DNA from: Echinostoma caproni
Lineage: Eukaryota > Platyhelminthes > Trematoda > Plagiorchiida > Echinostomatidae
Reading direction: 5' to 3'
Length of the DNA stretch: 49,848 bases
NCBI GenBank assembly: GCA_900618425.1
Contig: UZAN01039799.1
Span: 57,329-107,176, forward strand
Shown here: positions 23,890-33,824 of the stretch, in pieces
Layout: the number at the start of each line of letters is the position of its first letter
Position numbering within the stretch: the first letter of the stretch is position 1
The notes under the pieces: generated by a model
The model's input: the letters and a program-made list of their open reading frames with translations, nothing else
Told to the model about the DNA's origin: nothing
Databases searched by the model: none
Made by a program: the position numbers and the translations under genes

Positions 23890-26620
23890 TGTTATTGATA
23901 GCATTTTCGTGTGTAGCAAACTTTTCTTTGAGTCAACAAGCTTACATTTCTGCCCCTGGGAAATATTAGAGTTCTGTTGAATGAAATCTACAGGGCTATG
24001 CATTCTTGTGTTGTATGTCAATGGAATTGCTGTGCCCGTACTATCCACTTTACTGTCTAAAAAGTTTATTCTTATTAAACAAAGTTTAACGAAAATTTCC
24101 GGATATGGAGCCGTTATTTAAACGCAGCTCTGATCATGTGACACAATTCCGTCGGACAATTCTAATCACACACTCACACACCCAGCCCGTTCTCTCTCGC
24201 TCGTGCCAAATCCACCTCTGACAGATGAACCTTCATTTATTCGCACCGTAATCATTCAAGACTTCGTATTGCCCTATTTTTCGTATTTATCGTTTTTCAG
24301 GAAGTGAATGTTCGATAAATTAATATTAAAACTCATGTAATCATGCTGAAAATTGTAATTTCCGTGAGGTGATTACAATTTTTTCCTTTTTCTCTATTGC
24401 CATTTAACTTAATGCTATATAACTTTGCAATCTATTCACGTGCATTTAACCCAAAGCTAACATGTTAAGTTGTTAACCAGGAAATTTATCCACAATGGAA
24501 ATATGAATCATGCCGGGCTCCGGTCGAATTTCGGAGAGACCACTATTTGTCGTTACAAACACAATGTGTAGTTGCATAATGATTTTTTTAATTTTTTCAT
24601 CTCTTTTGCCAGTTATCATCAGAGTTCTCAAAATAATTCGAAATTATGCTTGTGAACTCTGTTCATATGTTTGTGATATTTTGTGTTACATATCAGTTGA
24701 TACGCAACAAATCTGCGGGATTTTCAAACGCTGGTTTGTCCGTTTTTTAATCTAACGCAGAATTTGTTACGCTTAATCAAAACACTATGCAAATCTCAGA
24801 TAAATAAACGTCTGTCCAAACAATACTTTTAGAAATGTATTAAACAGAATGCTTTTTGGTCGAAGCTGCGCGTTCAGTGACTGAAACGGAATGAAACATT
24901 CCATTTATTTTTATTCCATACTCTCTCTCTCTCGCTGTCACAAACTCGGGAGCTTCCCAAAAACCATATACAATCTGAATTCCATCAGGTTCCCACATGC
25001 TCCCCGTAGATTTAATGGCACAGCTCAACCGGTTATGGTGATACAAGGGTCCGATTCATACTTCACATGTCACAGTGCGGTAACCCAGTTGAAAGCGGTG
25101 AATTTGTTTGTGGTTGTTACCACTGCTGTCAATGCCGCTGTTGCGGTTGCTGATGATGATGGTATGGCCGTCTTGGTTATCGTTCTTTGAGGTTTGTAAG
25201 AAACGTATCGATATCTAGACCACCCCACCCACACCCTACCTCACCCCGGGGTTGCCCCACCCTTTCGGCTGCGTCGTTGCACTCAAAAGCCATTCAGGCT
25301 GCTACAGTGGGATAATGGTGAAGTGGAGAAATTTAAGCATACCTCTGGGCAATAAACTGTGAGCAACTGACGCCGTTCCCGGTAGGTTTCAACTTCACTA
25401 CAAACTTGATTGACCAGCATGGCGACATTGACTGAACACTATCATCACAAAAACGGGTTTTTGAAGAAGTTCAGAATCTGTCATACAACACAAACTCCAC
25501 TTCTATCCCATCCCTCTTGAATGGATAGTACCGGTTCTGTGAACCCCAAAGAAAGTATACTTTGGCCTGAAGCACAAACACACACAAATCCGTGTGAGTG
25601 TATGCATGCAGGAGGGCATATCAACTAGCAACCAGGAACTAGGCGTGTAGAGTGGTGAAAAGGAAACCAAACTGCATTCCCTGTACGATTCCTGTGGCCG
25701 CAAAGAAATTTTGCCGCCAAAGGAAACGATTGATCTTTTTGCCGAGGGCATTGTTTTTACGATCGTAAAATTTCCTAAATGTGTTCGGTAGGGAGTAGAG
25801 AAAGCTGGCAAACACGCATTCACGAGAACGCGGCCCAGCGCACACAACGGCTAGTATGAAGGCACGCACAGACAAACACTTTTATAAACAAGCGTATGAG
25901 AATGAAAACAATTAGATAACCAAAACGGTTTGCGGGGAACATTATAAAGTCAGAAAAATACTGTTGCGTATCATCGATCTCGATGAGATCAGCGAGCAGA
26001 GGCAACTGAATCCTTGGACGCTTGTTAGAGAAAAGCAGTCCAGTGTGCACCATGGACCGTGAAAAACAAAGAAATGGAAGGTACATAGATTCTCCTAGAA
26101 TCATCAAGCTTTCACGATGTTACAACACTTGCAAATGAAGTGGCTGCACTTTTCAAACACAAAAAGAGATTTGATATGAAAAAATAAACATTTTCAACTG
26201 ATACATCTAATAGCTACAATGAAAACAAGTGCTGTCTACTAGTCGTTTAAACGGGTATAAAATATGTTCCGGCTGTCAATAAAACTCATTTCTATTTGAG
26301 TGAGAAGCAAGCAGTTTGTAGTCACAGTGATAAAAAAGAATGGTTAGCAACAATTCAGTGGTATGGGCTGATATCGTACCGATTCAATAGTAAAACATCT
26401 GATTTCCACTGCATCACCTTCTCTGAAATCTCATGGATCGATTGGATATCCGATTCCTGAAATTGAATTGTTTATTGATTAACCTTATTGTCACAGAAGA
26501 ATTGAGGATTAGTTATCTGCATAAATGGCTGCTCCACTTTCGTATTAGTTACCTATTATATCCGCACACAAGATGAATACCTTCCACTACGCAATTAAAT
26601 TGCGATCATTTCCCTTGTCA
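23890..26620. other. stretch without recognised genes
   Basis: Contains a (CT)n tract at 24919-24934 and GC-richer unique sequence at 25000-25900. No reading frame is bounded by convincing splice sites and no TE protein is seen. Confidence 0.45.
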
Positions 26621-26699
26621 ATCTCCCTGTCGCGAGTTCGAACCATGCCACTATCAAGCTGCTTATCACATGTAACTTACGAATGTTCACAGACTGCGT

Positions 26700-26905
26700 C
26701 TTAAGATGGCATTAACCAAGTAATAAGGGTTATCAAACCAGCCAAATTGAGATCTCGAGTTCAAATCACAGAACTACCACCCACCTATCTCATATCTACA
26801 TTTCCCCTGGAAGCCTTTATTCGACTGCAGCAGTCCCCTTCTTAAAAGTAGGCTGCATATTTGTATATTCAGTAAATAAAACGGAAGTAAAAATATTACT
26901 AATAA
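26700..26905 (+). mobile_element. SINE-like fragment with B-box-like head and AATAAA-type tail
   Basis: GAGATCTCGAGTTCAAATCAC (B-box-like) is followed about 110 bases later by TATATTCAGTAAATAAAACG and GAAGTAAAAATA. A similar tail (CACTGAATAAAATGAAGTAA) ends the fragment at 44525-44705, so the two may be one family. Confidence 0.4.
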
Positions 26906-27514
26906 TGTTATTTTTATTACTAAAGTTTACATCAGTCTATTATGTACGAAACAACAGAGAACAATCCCAGTTACAAAATGTATTACTTTCACAATACAAT
27001 TATTGCAAATAGTAGTAAAGATTATCAGTATTTGGAAAACTGGCAGTCACAGTTTGTCTACTGTTAAATCAACATTACCACCGTGGTTAACTATGATCAA
27101 GCTTTTGCCGATGTTAACCTTACTTTTCGAATAATATTAGTTTTGCTGTAACATTGTCCTCCATAGAGAGGTACCATCACATGTACCAAAACGCCATGTC
27201 TGGGCAAGGTATGTGTGTTTCCATATGCACATGAGCAAACATCCCTCCACTCACTCACTCATCCACCCAACCCTCTTCACGTATGCACACAACGCATTCA
27301 CCGATAAACTCGAAGGTTGATATGTGCTTGAAAATGGAATACAGGCAAACGCAATGTGTCTCCAATTCGTACGGTCTGATCGTGTTTTCCGTGGGCTGAA
27401 AATGAGCCGGGGCACCAGATAAACGTTCATTTACTTCATGACAGGTTGCCTACTGATAAAATGAATGCAAAAATTGTTCAACTAGCGTTGCTCAATCACG
27501 CATATTGATGGGAT

Positions 27515-27575
27515 GGTGGTGACGGTGATGATGATGTTGATGATGGTGCTGGTGGTGGTGGTGGGAGGGGGTGGC
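27515..27575. repeat. GATG/GGTG-type trinucleotide-rich repeat
   Basis: Imperfect GGT/GAT/GTT units ending in a GGTGGGAGGGGGTGG purine run. It lies within a 152-codon open frame that is otherwise unremarkable. Confidence 0.8.
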
Positions 27576-28000
27576 AGGGAAGAAATACACACAATTAGAC
27601 ACATCCATTTTGGGAGGGGGGAGACAAAAAACATGAATGACCAAGTAAATACCTCCCCCCGCAACACCAGACCTGGTAAGCTAGAGGCAGGGGTGGATTG
27701 GACAGACTTGGATAGGATGGAAGAGTCAATACTAGACGAAACGATGCGTTGGACTTTTAGATGGCAAGCGTGCTCAATACCTGCTCAGTTTTGGGAGACT
27801 TATCAGTACAGGCAATCAGACGCATGTCAACATGTTGCTCATCTGCACTCTAACATTGTCCAACTGTTCTCTTCAGTCTGTCACCCCCACCCTGCCACCC
27901 GCTTTTTCCAATCCAATCTAGCCAGAATTCAGTCAATGTGTACAGTGTATATAATACCACTTAGAGAATGAAGCGAGATATAGAGCTAGCGACGGCTCTG

Positions 28001-28085
28001 TGGATGATGATGATGTTGTTGTTGTTGCTGTTAACCATGGGCATGATTTTGATGATGCGCGTTCTTCTCGCTCGCTCGCTCGCTT
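28001..28085. repeat. (GAT)n/(GTT)n and (CTCG)n simple repeats
   Basis: ATGATGATGTTGTTGTTG at about 28004-28030, then CTCGCTCGCTCGCTCGC at 28068-28084. Confidence 0.85.
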
Positions 28086-28429
28086 TCCATATGTGTATAA
28101 ATGTCTCTACTCTAACAGGCCAACCAACAATTTTGAGGGATGTATTATAATGTAGCATGGTGGTGAGCGGGTGTCGCTAATCCCGGAGGCTGAGAACCGT
28201 GTTTGCGTCCATTTAGTTTTACTCAAAAGTCGAAAGTTGGGTCCGCCCCGACTCGGTCTGTTAATGCATGAGCGTGCTCGCGTTTGTGTGTGTATGCACG
28301 CGCCAAATAGGACGATTGCGCACAACAGAAGGAGAACAAGTGAAACCAAACGGGCCGCATCTTCCCGAGAGAGGAGGAGGAATTGATGCGTAAACAGAGA
28401 GAAGAATAAACGAAAAAAATGTTGGTAAA

Positions 28430-28525
28430 TGGTTAGATGGATAGGTGGACAGATGGACACGGATAAGTGAAACGCTCGATAGATGGATGAATTTACGGAA
28501 GAAGAGATAGATGGATAGATGTTTG
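28430..28525. repeat. degenerate GATAGATG/GGATAGATGG repeat
   Basis: Repeated ATGGATAG and AGATGG words with interruptions over about 95 bases. Confidence 0.7.
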
Positions 28526-29321
28526 AGTGACTGGCTGACTGTTCTGCCTTTAAGTGATTTGGCAACAAAACTATGAAGTTTGAAGTATTTTCCACGGATC
28601 CCGTAGAAAACCGCTTGAGCTCGACGTGCGATGGATGACTGACCCATGAATTACCTTCCCACTCACCTCTTGTACACTACATGAAGACCTCAGCATGTTA
28701 AGCAAACAAGAAGTAAGATGATAAAAAAATGACTCCTGGTCAAAGAATATAGCAGTTCTGTTTCGAATGTAAGTGATCCCGGGGGTCAGTTGCCTAGGAG
28801 GTATTGGTATTGTTGTCTGAATGTGTCATTGATTTAAGTGCACCCCTGTGAAAACGATTTAACCAGATTGGTTCTTGCTGCGGAATTTATAATCTCAATA
28901 AGCAGCCCTCATGAGGTATTCGGACGGTTTTGATCAATCTAAACTGATTGAGAGTAGAATATGTTGAAGCAATGATACATGAGAGGAACAAACAGCAAGT
29001 GAACACTTAAAGAGAGGGGAAAAGAACTGAGAGACCCAAGCGGAGCCAAGCTACACAGTGGGAGTGGATGAATGGTGCATTGCGAATGCAACTCTCATCT
29101 ACTTCATGAAAAATGACGAAACAACTCAGCAAAGCATGTAACCTTCTGGTCAAACTGGCAATGTGGATGATGATGATAATGATGATGTTGATGGCCAGCA
29201 CAATCAATCATGGATTTGACCAATCCTGATGACAAAGCGGTCATGAGATGAGGGTGGGGAAAACTTTTCAAACTGATATCTTCTAATGATAGTCGATGAG
29301 TGAGTTATTTCTCTGATAGAC

Positions 29322-29349
29322 AAGTGTGTGTGTGTGTGTGTGTGTGTGT
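29322..29349. repeat. (GT)14 microsatellite
   Basis: Uninterrupted GT repeat of 28 bases. Confidence 0.95.
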
Positions 29350-30097
29350 AATTGTGGCCTGTCTGTCCTCATCCTAACGATACTGCTTACGCGCTTGTAT
29401 CTGACATTGGTTCAGGACGATTATCTAACTGATGCAGACGCACACACACAACCCTAGAAAAAAACTCTCCCATACAGATATACTTTTGTATTATCTTTCG
29501 CCTGTAAATGCTTTTAGCATGTTCGTGATAGGTAGATACGATAATAAACATGTCAGACGCTCCCTACATCCGGAGCCCCTCTCGCCCCCCCCCTTCCAAA
29601 CTGTCCTCACATTTCCGGGGCTTGTTTAATGCAAACAGTTGGTTACAAGCATTTTAACTGTCCCCGGCGCTTCACCTCGCCCCGTTCGCTCGCACCCTAA
29701 ACCGATCTCTCATTCCCTTTCCTTGCGGGACATATTTGGACGAATAGAGTTATAGAGATTGAGGCACAACAACATAAGGGAGATAAGATAAAAAATGAAG
29801 TGGCTCCGATTGCGTTTTTGGAATTAATGAATTTATTCTACCGGGTTAGTATTGAAAATGATTAAAGTATTGCATGGATGAACACTGAGAAAAACAAAAC
29901 GAAAAAGCGGAACAGGGGCGATTAAATGTTTAGTGGAAAACTTGGGTAATCGAGGCCGTATTTGTGTGGAATGCCTGTACAATAGTCGGATAAAAAGGTC
30001 AACAGTACAGCGCTATCGAACCCTTGATTGCGCAACGAACATAGTCCATAAGAACTTACCTCCCAATGAAGCTACACAATAACTGTTAGCCTATCAA

Positions 30098-30660
30098 ATG
30101 AATGTTAACATCTTGTTGAAGAAAGATTATCTACAACGTAGACTAATTATGGAAAAAGATTTCATCTCTCAGTTATTGCTGATTAACGAATATTCCCAAA
30201 ACTTCCTTGAACGCCATCGTAAACCAAGAAATAAAAGAGCCAGCCATTGCCGACCGTTAGGAAGAAGCAAGTCATGTTATTCTGGTCATTACTTGACATC
30301 GGTCATACATACCACGAACGTAAATTACGCCTGATCCCAAATAACAAAGCGTTCACTTTCCGGAAAGAACTCTTCCATAATTTTACTGCACCTAATGCAT
30401 AATGTTATTTATCAATTGGCCGGCAATTGCCGTGATAAGTATACTGATCACTGTTCAATTCAACCAGTGTCAGAGTGCACAGCCAATGACATCGAAATAG
30501 ATAATCGAGAAAAACGCCGCTTTTTCTATTGCGAAGCACAGTACGATCGGAGGTCATAAAGTTGACCGGACCGAATGGTTCGAAATCTGATTTCGTAATC
30601 CGGTATCAATGCCCCTTGCGTTCTCTGAGGCTTGACTCACTATAACAAACCGCTTTTTGC
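30098..30660 (+). pseudogene. Penelope-like element relic: end of RT region and GIY-YIG endonuclease
   Basis: Read on the plus strand across two frames. FISQLLLINEYSQNFLERHR (about 30159-30218) resembles the block just after the RT thumb. In a second frame HTYHERKLRLIPNNKAFTF (about 30308-30364) resembles the linker that introduces the endonuclease. In the first frame again, NVIYQLAGNCRDKYTDHC (from about 30401) resembles the V-I-Y ... Y-I-G core of a GIY-YIG nuclease, with T-D where I-G is usual. The order is that of Penelope-like elements, which are common in trematodes. There are several frameshifts and stops; the copy is dead. The match is by motif pattern only. Confidence 0.5.
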
Positions 30661-30852
30661 GCTCAAACGAAGTGGACCCAGAATGTGTAGTTCCAGTGGC
30701 ATCAGTATCAACAAGCTGTATCTCTTCGCAAATTCAGTTCTGAACATTCGACCTACTTATTTTTTTGTCTGTACTGTACTTATGTATGAACTCACTTATT
30801 TTATGTATTAATCATTGAATAAAAATGATTGTAATTCCCAATCTGTGTCGTT

Positions 30853-30897
30853 TTTCTGGCCTGATGAATTGAACGAATGGAACTCAACGTTTCCTGT
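30853..30897 (+). ncRNA. hammerhead-like remnant downstream of the Penelope-like relic
   Basis: CTGATGA lies at 30861-30867, then a 17-base stretch ending GGAACT, then CAACGTTTCC (a changed GAAACGTTTCC). Known: Penelope-like elements carry minimal hammerhead ribozymes in their terminal repeats, with a palindromic ACGT-type stem III. An AATAAA lies upstream at 30819-30825. The core here is damaged. Confidence 0.4.
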
Positions 30898-30899
30898 TT

Positions 30900-32500
30900 A
30901 TATTATGTAACAAATCTAGGGGAACATGCAACGCACCGTTTAACAAAAAGGATTATGTTTCTGTTTGAGACAGGACGGAAATGGGTTTTCCATTCAGAGA
31001 CATTCAGAGACAGTTACATTTTTCCAGGAAATCTCGTAGATTTTGGCCACAGTTGAACCTTTCCCTTAGAATTGGTAATGTTCGGCGGGAATTTTCCACC
31101 AGAGTAGTTTATCTGTTCATATCTTCTACCAAATTTCACTTCAACATATCCCCGACGATTGTATTTTCACTTGGAAAAATATGTTCTATTCAATGTAGCT
31201 ATATTTTACTCATCGTTGTAAGGTATTCAAGAATTGATGATGTGCATTTTGTTTTAATCTACTCTTTGCAAACAAATATTTAAATGAATGAGAGGAATCG
31301 AGGATTTAAAAAAGTGTATAATTAAAATCAAAATGCTTACTACTGCACCATTGTTGCGCAGACATTCACACTGTTGAGCCGATATCCCTCCACTAAAATG
31401 TTCCGAGTATTCTTCGTTCTTTAGTCCGTCCTAAGAAACCAAACCAGGGGAAAAGAGCAACTCAAATATTATTACATCTTACGACAGGCATATAATGAAT
31501 AACTGTAATGTTACTGTGAACTGCACGCTTACTGTTCTGTGAGTATTGACTATCTAGAAAGCCGATCTCATTATTTTCCACTAGGCTAGAAGTGGGTCAA
31601 ACCTCGAGAGGTTAACAGGACAAAATCACGGATAGGTTTTCACCTATGCGCGAAGGTTATTCAAACATCTCAGGCATCGGTGAGATCATAAATGCAGTAC
31701 AGACAACATTCGTGGACCAAATTTGTGTTTAACCCTATTATGCGATCCACGTACGCTATTTATTGTGTGCATTGTTCCCTCCGTCAACCCGTCAAGTATT
31801 GTACACATGAATAAAGGGAAGTGTTTTTCCGTTTCACGTGGCAAGAAAATCGTAAATGACAAGTTTTCTGCATAGAAGCAATATTCTCTGCTTTACTCTG
31901 ACGTGTTGACAATTGGCGTGGACTGTCATGCATAGTACCAATGCAACGTTAATCGCATTTCACGCACCCATCAACGAACGGACTACCAGGTTCGGACACC
32001 AACATTAATACACTCACGCAAGCACGGGCATACATACGTACGCGCCCGCATGCGCGAGTATACATCTATGAGGATATTAGGACAACGGTTTGACCAAACT
32101 GCTACTTATTCGGCCTGATTAAAAATGTATGATTGCGAGGTTGTAGAACGGTTGGTTTGATCACAGTCAAACTGCTCATCATTGTCATCATTGTCCGAGT
32201 TAGAACAACATCATCATCAGCACAATCATCGTGCTCTCCTTCAAGCGAAGAAGTGCGGCAAAGCGAACATTGAATTCTTTCCAATCTAACCGATATCTTT
32301 CTATCGAAGAAGTTGCTGAAGTGGCTGCATTGAGAAAGAGAGAGGGGAGTCGGAAGGGAGAGAGGTGAATGAAACCAATGTGGTTTAGTTTTACCACTAA
32401 ATCTACTCCATTACTTTTCTTTCCATCTTCACCGAAACCCCCCATTCCTTCCACCCCACCCACCATCACTCATCACTCTAGCCGCCCCCCCCCCTTCACC
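30900..32500. other. stretch without recognised genes
   Basis: Nothing firm. A 100-codon open frame (30981-31283) has no domain. 32020-32060 carries CGCGC/GCATGC-rich alternating sequence. Confidence 0.45.
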
Positions 32501-32505
32501 CCTAG

Positions 32506-32587
32506 ACTAACAACCTACTCGGTGCATGATATGGTAACTAATTCTTCTGCGTTTCGTACGGAAATCTCTGACAGCATGGCTGTTGCG
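32506..32587 (+). CDS. candidate 82-base exon
   Basis: A poly-C plus TTCACCCCTAG tract is an excellent acceptor (ending 32505) and GTAAGA at 32588 a good donor. In the open frame the peptide reads a leading partial codon, then LTTYSVHDMV, NSSAFRTEISDSMAVA, with no stop. The frame upstream is Pro/Ser-rich and downstream enters CA repeats, as expected if both are intron. No domain is recognised and no partner exon is certain; the zinc-finger candidate at 33206 is the nearest possible one (phase 0 to phase 0). Confidence 0.3.
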
Positions 32588-33176
32588 GTAAGACGAATGG
32601 AAAATACACACAGACACACACAAACGACAGACATGATAGTTCAGCGTGGTGGAAGAAAATGAAACCATTAGTAGTAGTAGTTCGATTGGCATGATTAACG
32701 TGAATGTTCACAAACCACCAACCTCTGTGACTGCTTGTCGGGAGAATGCAAACTATGGGCAGTAAAGGTTTATCTTTATGCGTGTGGATGAGTTTATGCG
32801 TGGGATGTGATAGAAGAAGACATCGAATTGGACAATTGGCTTGGATACGTAGACAGAAACCATGAACTTTTTTCACTGCCTCTTCATCTCCCCCCCCCCA
32901 GCTCGCATCTACTCACCTCCCGCTCCACTCTGAACATCTCACTCATCTTGACTTCTCATTCCTCACCTTGTGTGCACAGAAGCAGTAGTCTAACCTGTTT
33001 GCGAGATAGCCCCTCGGAGGGATGGAGGGGATAGGGTGAAACCTCACAAACGCATTTGTCTTTCTGGTGAATTATGAATTCGAGAAAATTATTTCCTTCG
33101 CTCAACCGCGCACCACCCGGTTGCAGGAAATTTCGTGCAAAAGACTTTATGTGCACAGACGCTCAAAAGAAAAGCA

Positions 33177-33195
33177 TGTGTGTGTGTGTGTGTGT
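33177..33195. repeat. (TG)n microsatellite before the zinc-finger candidate
   Basis: Nine TG units immediately before the acceptor CAGTCTGCAG. Confidence 0.9.
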
Positions 33196-33205
33196 CAGTC
33201 TGCAG

Positions 33206-33291
33206 GTGTGTCATTTATGCCGACAAACTTGCAACACCTTTGTACAAATCCATAGTCATCTACAAACGCACAACGATACAGGCAAGCGCAT
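33206..33291 (+). CDS. candidate exon encoding one canonical C2H2 zinc finger
   Basis: After TCTGCAG at 33205 the phase-0 frame gives V-C-H-L-C, twelve residues, H-L-Q-T-H, then NDTGKRIYT. This is C-x2-C-x12-H-x3-H with zinc ligands at residues 2, 5, 18 and 22, a hydrophobic Ile at the usual Leu position, and a TGKR linker close to the TGEKP consensus. Cys replaces the usual core Phe. A TGA follows at 33299, so splicing must occur before it: AG|GCAAGC at 33275 is a good GC-type donor, and GTGATG at 33297 a weaker GT choice. Known: such fingers bind DNA, usually in tandem. Only one is visible here. Continuing the frame upstream through the TG repeat is possible but unlikely. It may be a host transcription-factor exon, or chance. 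Confidence 0.4.
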
Positions 33292-33381
33292 TTACACGTG
33301 ATGGTAAACATATACATATATATTTGCGACCAATTGTACAGTCATACACATTCACGTGGTATTCGCCTCTCGGAAACAAAC

Positions 33382-33402
33382 GTGCACACACACACACACA
33401 TG
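33382..33402. repeat. (CA)n microsatellite
   Basis: Nine CA units within a CA/TACA-rich stretch from about 33300 to 33440. Confidence 0.85.
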
Positions 33403-33520
33403 CACGGGTACATACGTTTATAGGTACTTACGTACGTAACAACGTTTCAGACAAATGAGTGGGGAAAAGGGTACAAAGAGATAAACCGAGTGAGAATCGG
33501 TAAAGGAGAGGTGAACAGAT

Positions 33521-33546
33521 TGTTCGATAGATGGATAGATAGATAG
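33521..33546. repeat. (GATA)n/(GATG) repeat
   Basis: GATAGATGGATAGATAGATAG. Confidence 0.85.
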
Positions 33547-33824
33547 TAAAGGGGCATTCGGTTCGATATGAACCAATAAATAAATGTTCTGTGGTGGACA
33601 TTGATGAATATTCCATGAACCGTTCGTTTGGTCGTTGTTCTGCGGGGTTGGTTGGCCGGTTCGTTAATGTTTCGGCTTCGATAAATTATACCCCAGCCCG
33701 AAAGAATTTGGAGGTTTGTTGGACCGGTAAAAATATCATTGTCCTCGCTAATACCGCTAATACCACCATAACTATCGTTACTTCCACACTGAAGGAATGA
33801 ATTCAGCTTCTTTCTTTTAAACAA

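Larger units (their letters stand above)
26906..30090. other. microsatellite-rich stretch without recognised genes
   Basis: GC-richer than its flanks from about 27.2 to 29.8 kb, with di-, tri- and tetranucleotide repeats and a poly-C tract at 29585-29593. Long open frames (27513-27971, 28107-28595) depend on these repeats and lack splice context. No exon is called. Confidence 0.45.

Noticed and set aside
26632..26660. GCGAGTTCGAACCATG as a tRNA gene B box
   Set aside because: No matching A box, acceptor stem or anticodon arm could be folded around it; at best a SINE trace.
27513..27971. 152-codon plus-strand open frame
   Set aside because: Its start is a GATG/GGTG repeat and the rest shows no recognisable domain; no acceptor or donor supports it.
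28107..28595. 162-codon minus-strand open frame
   Set aside because: Much of it is the antisense of GATAGATGG repeats and poly-purine sequence.
29224..29260. CTGATGACAAAGCGGTCATGAGATG as a hammerhead
   Set aside because: No GAAA core block at a suitable distance and no stem I pairing.
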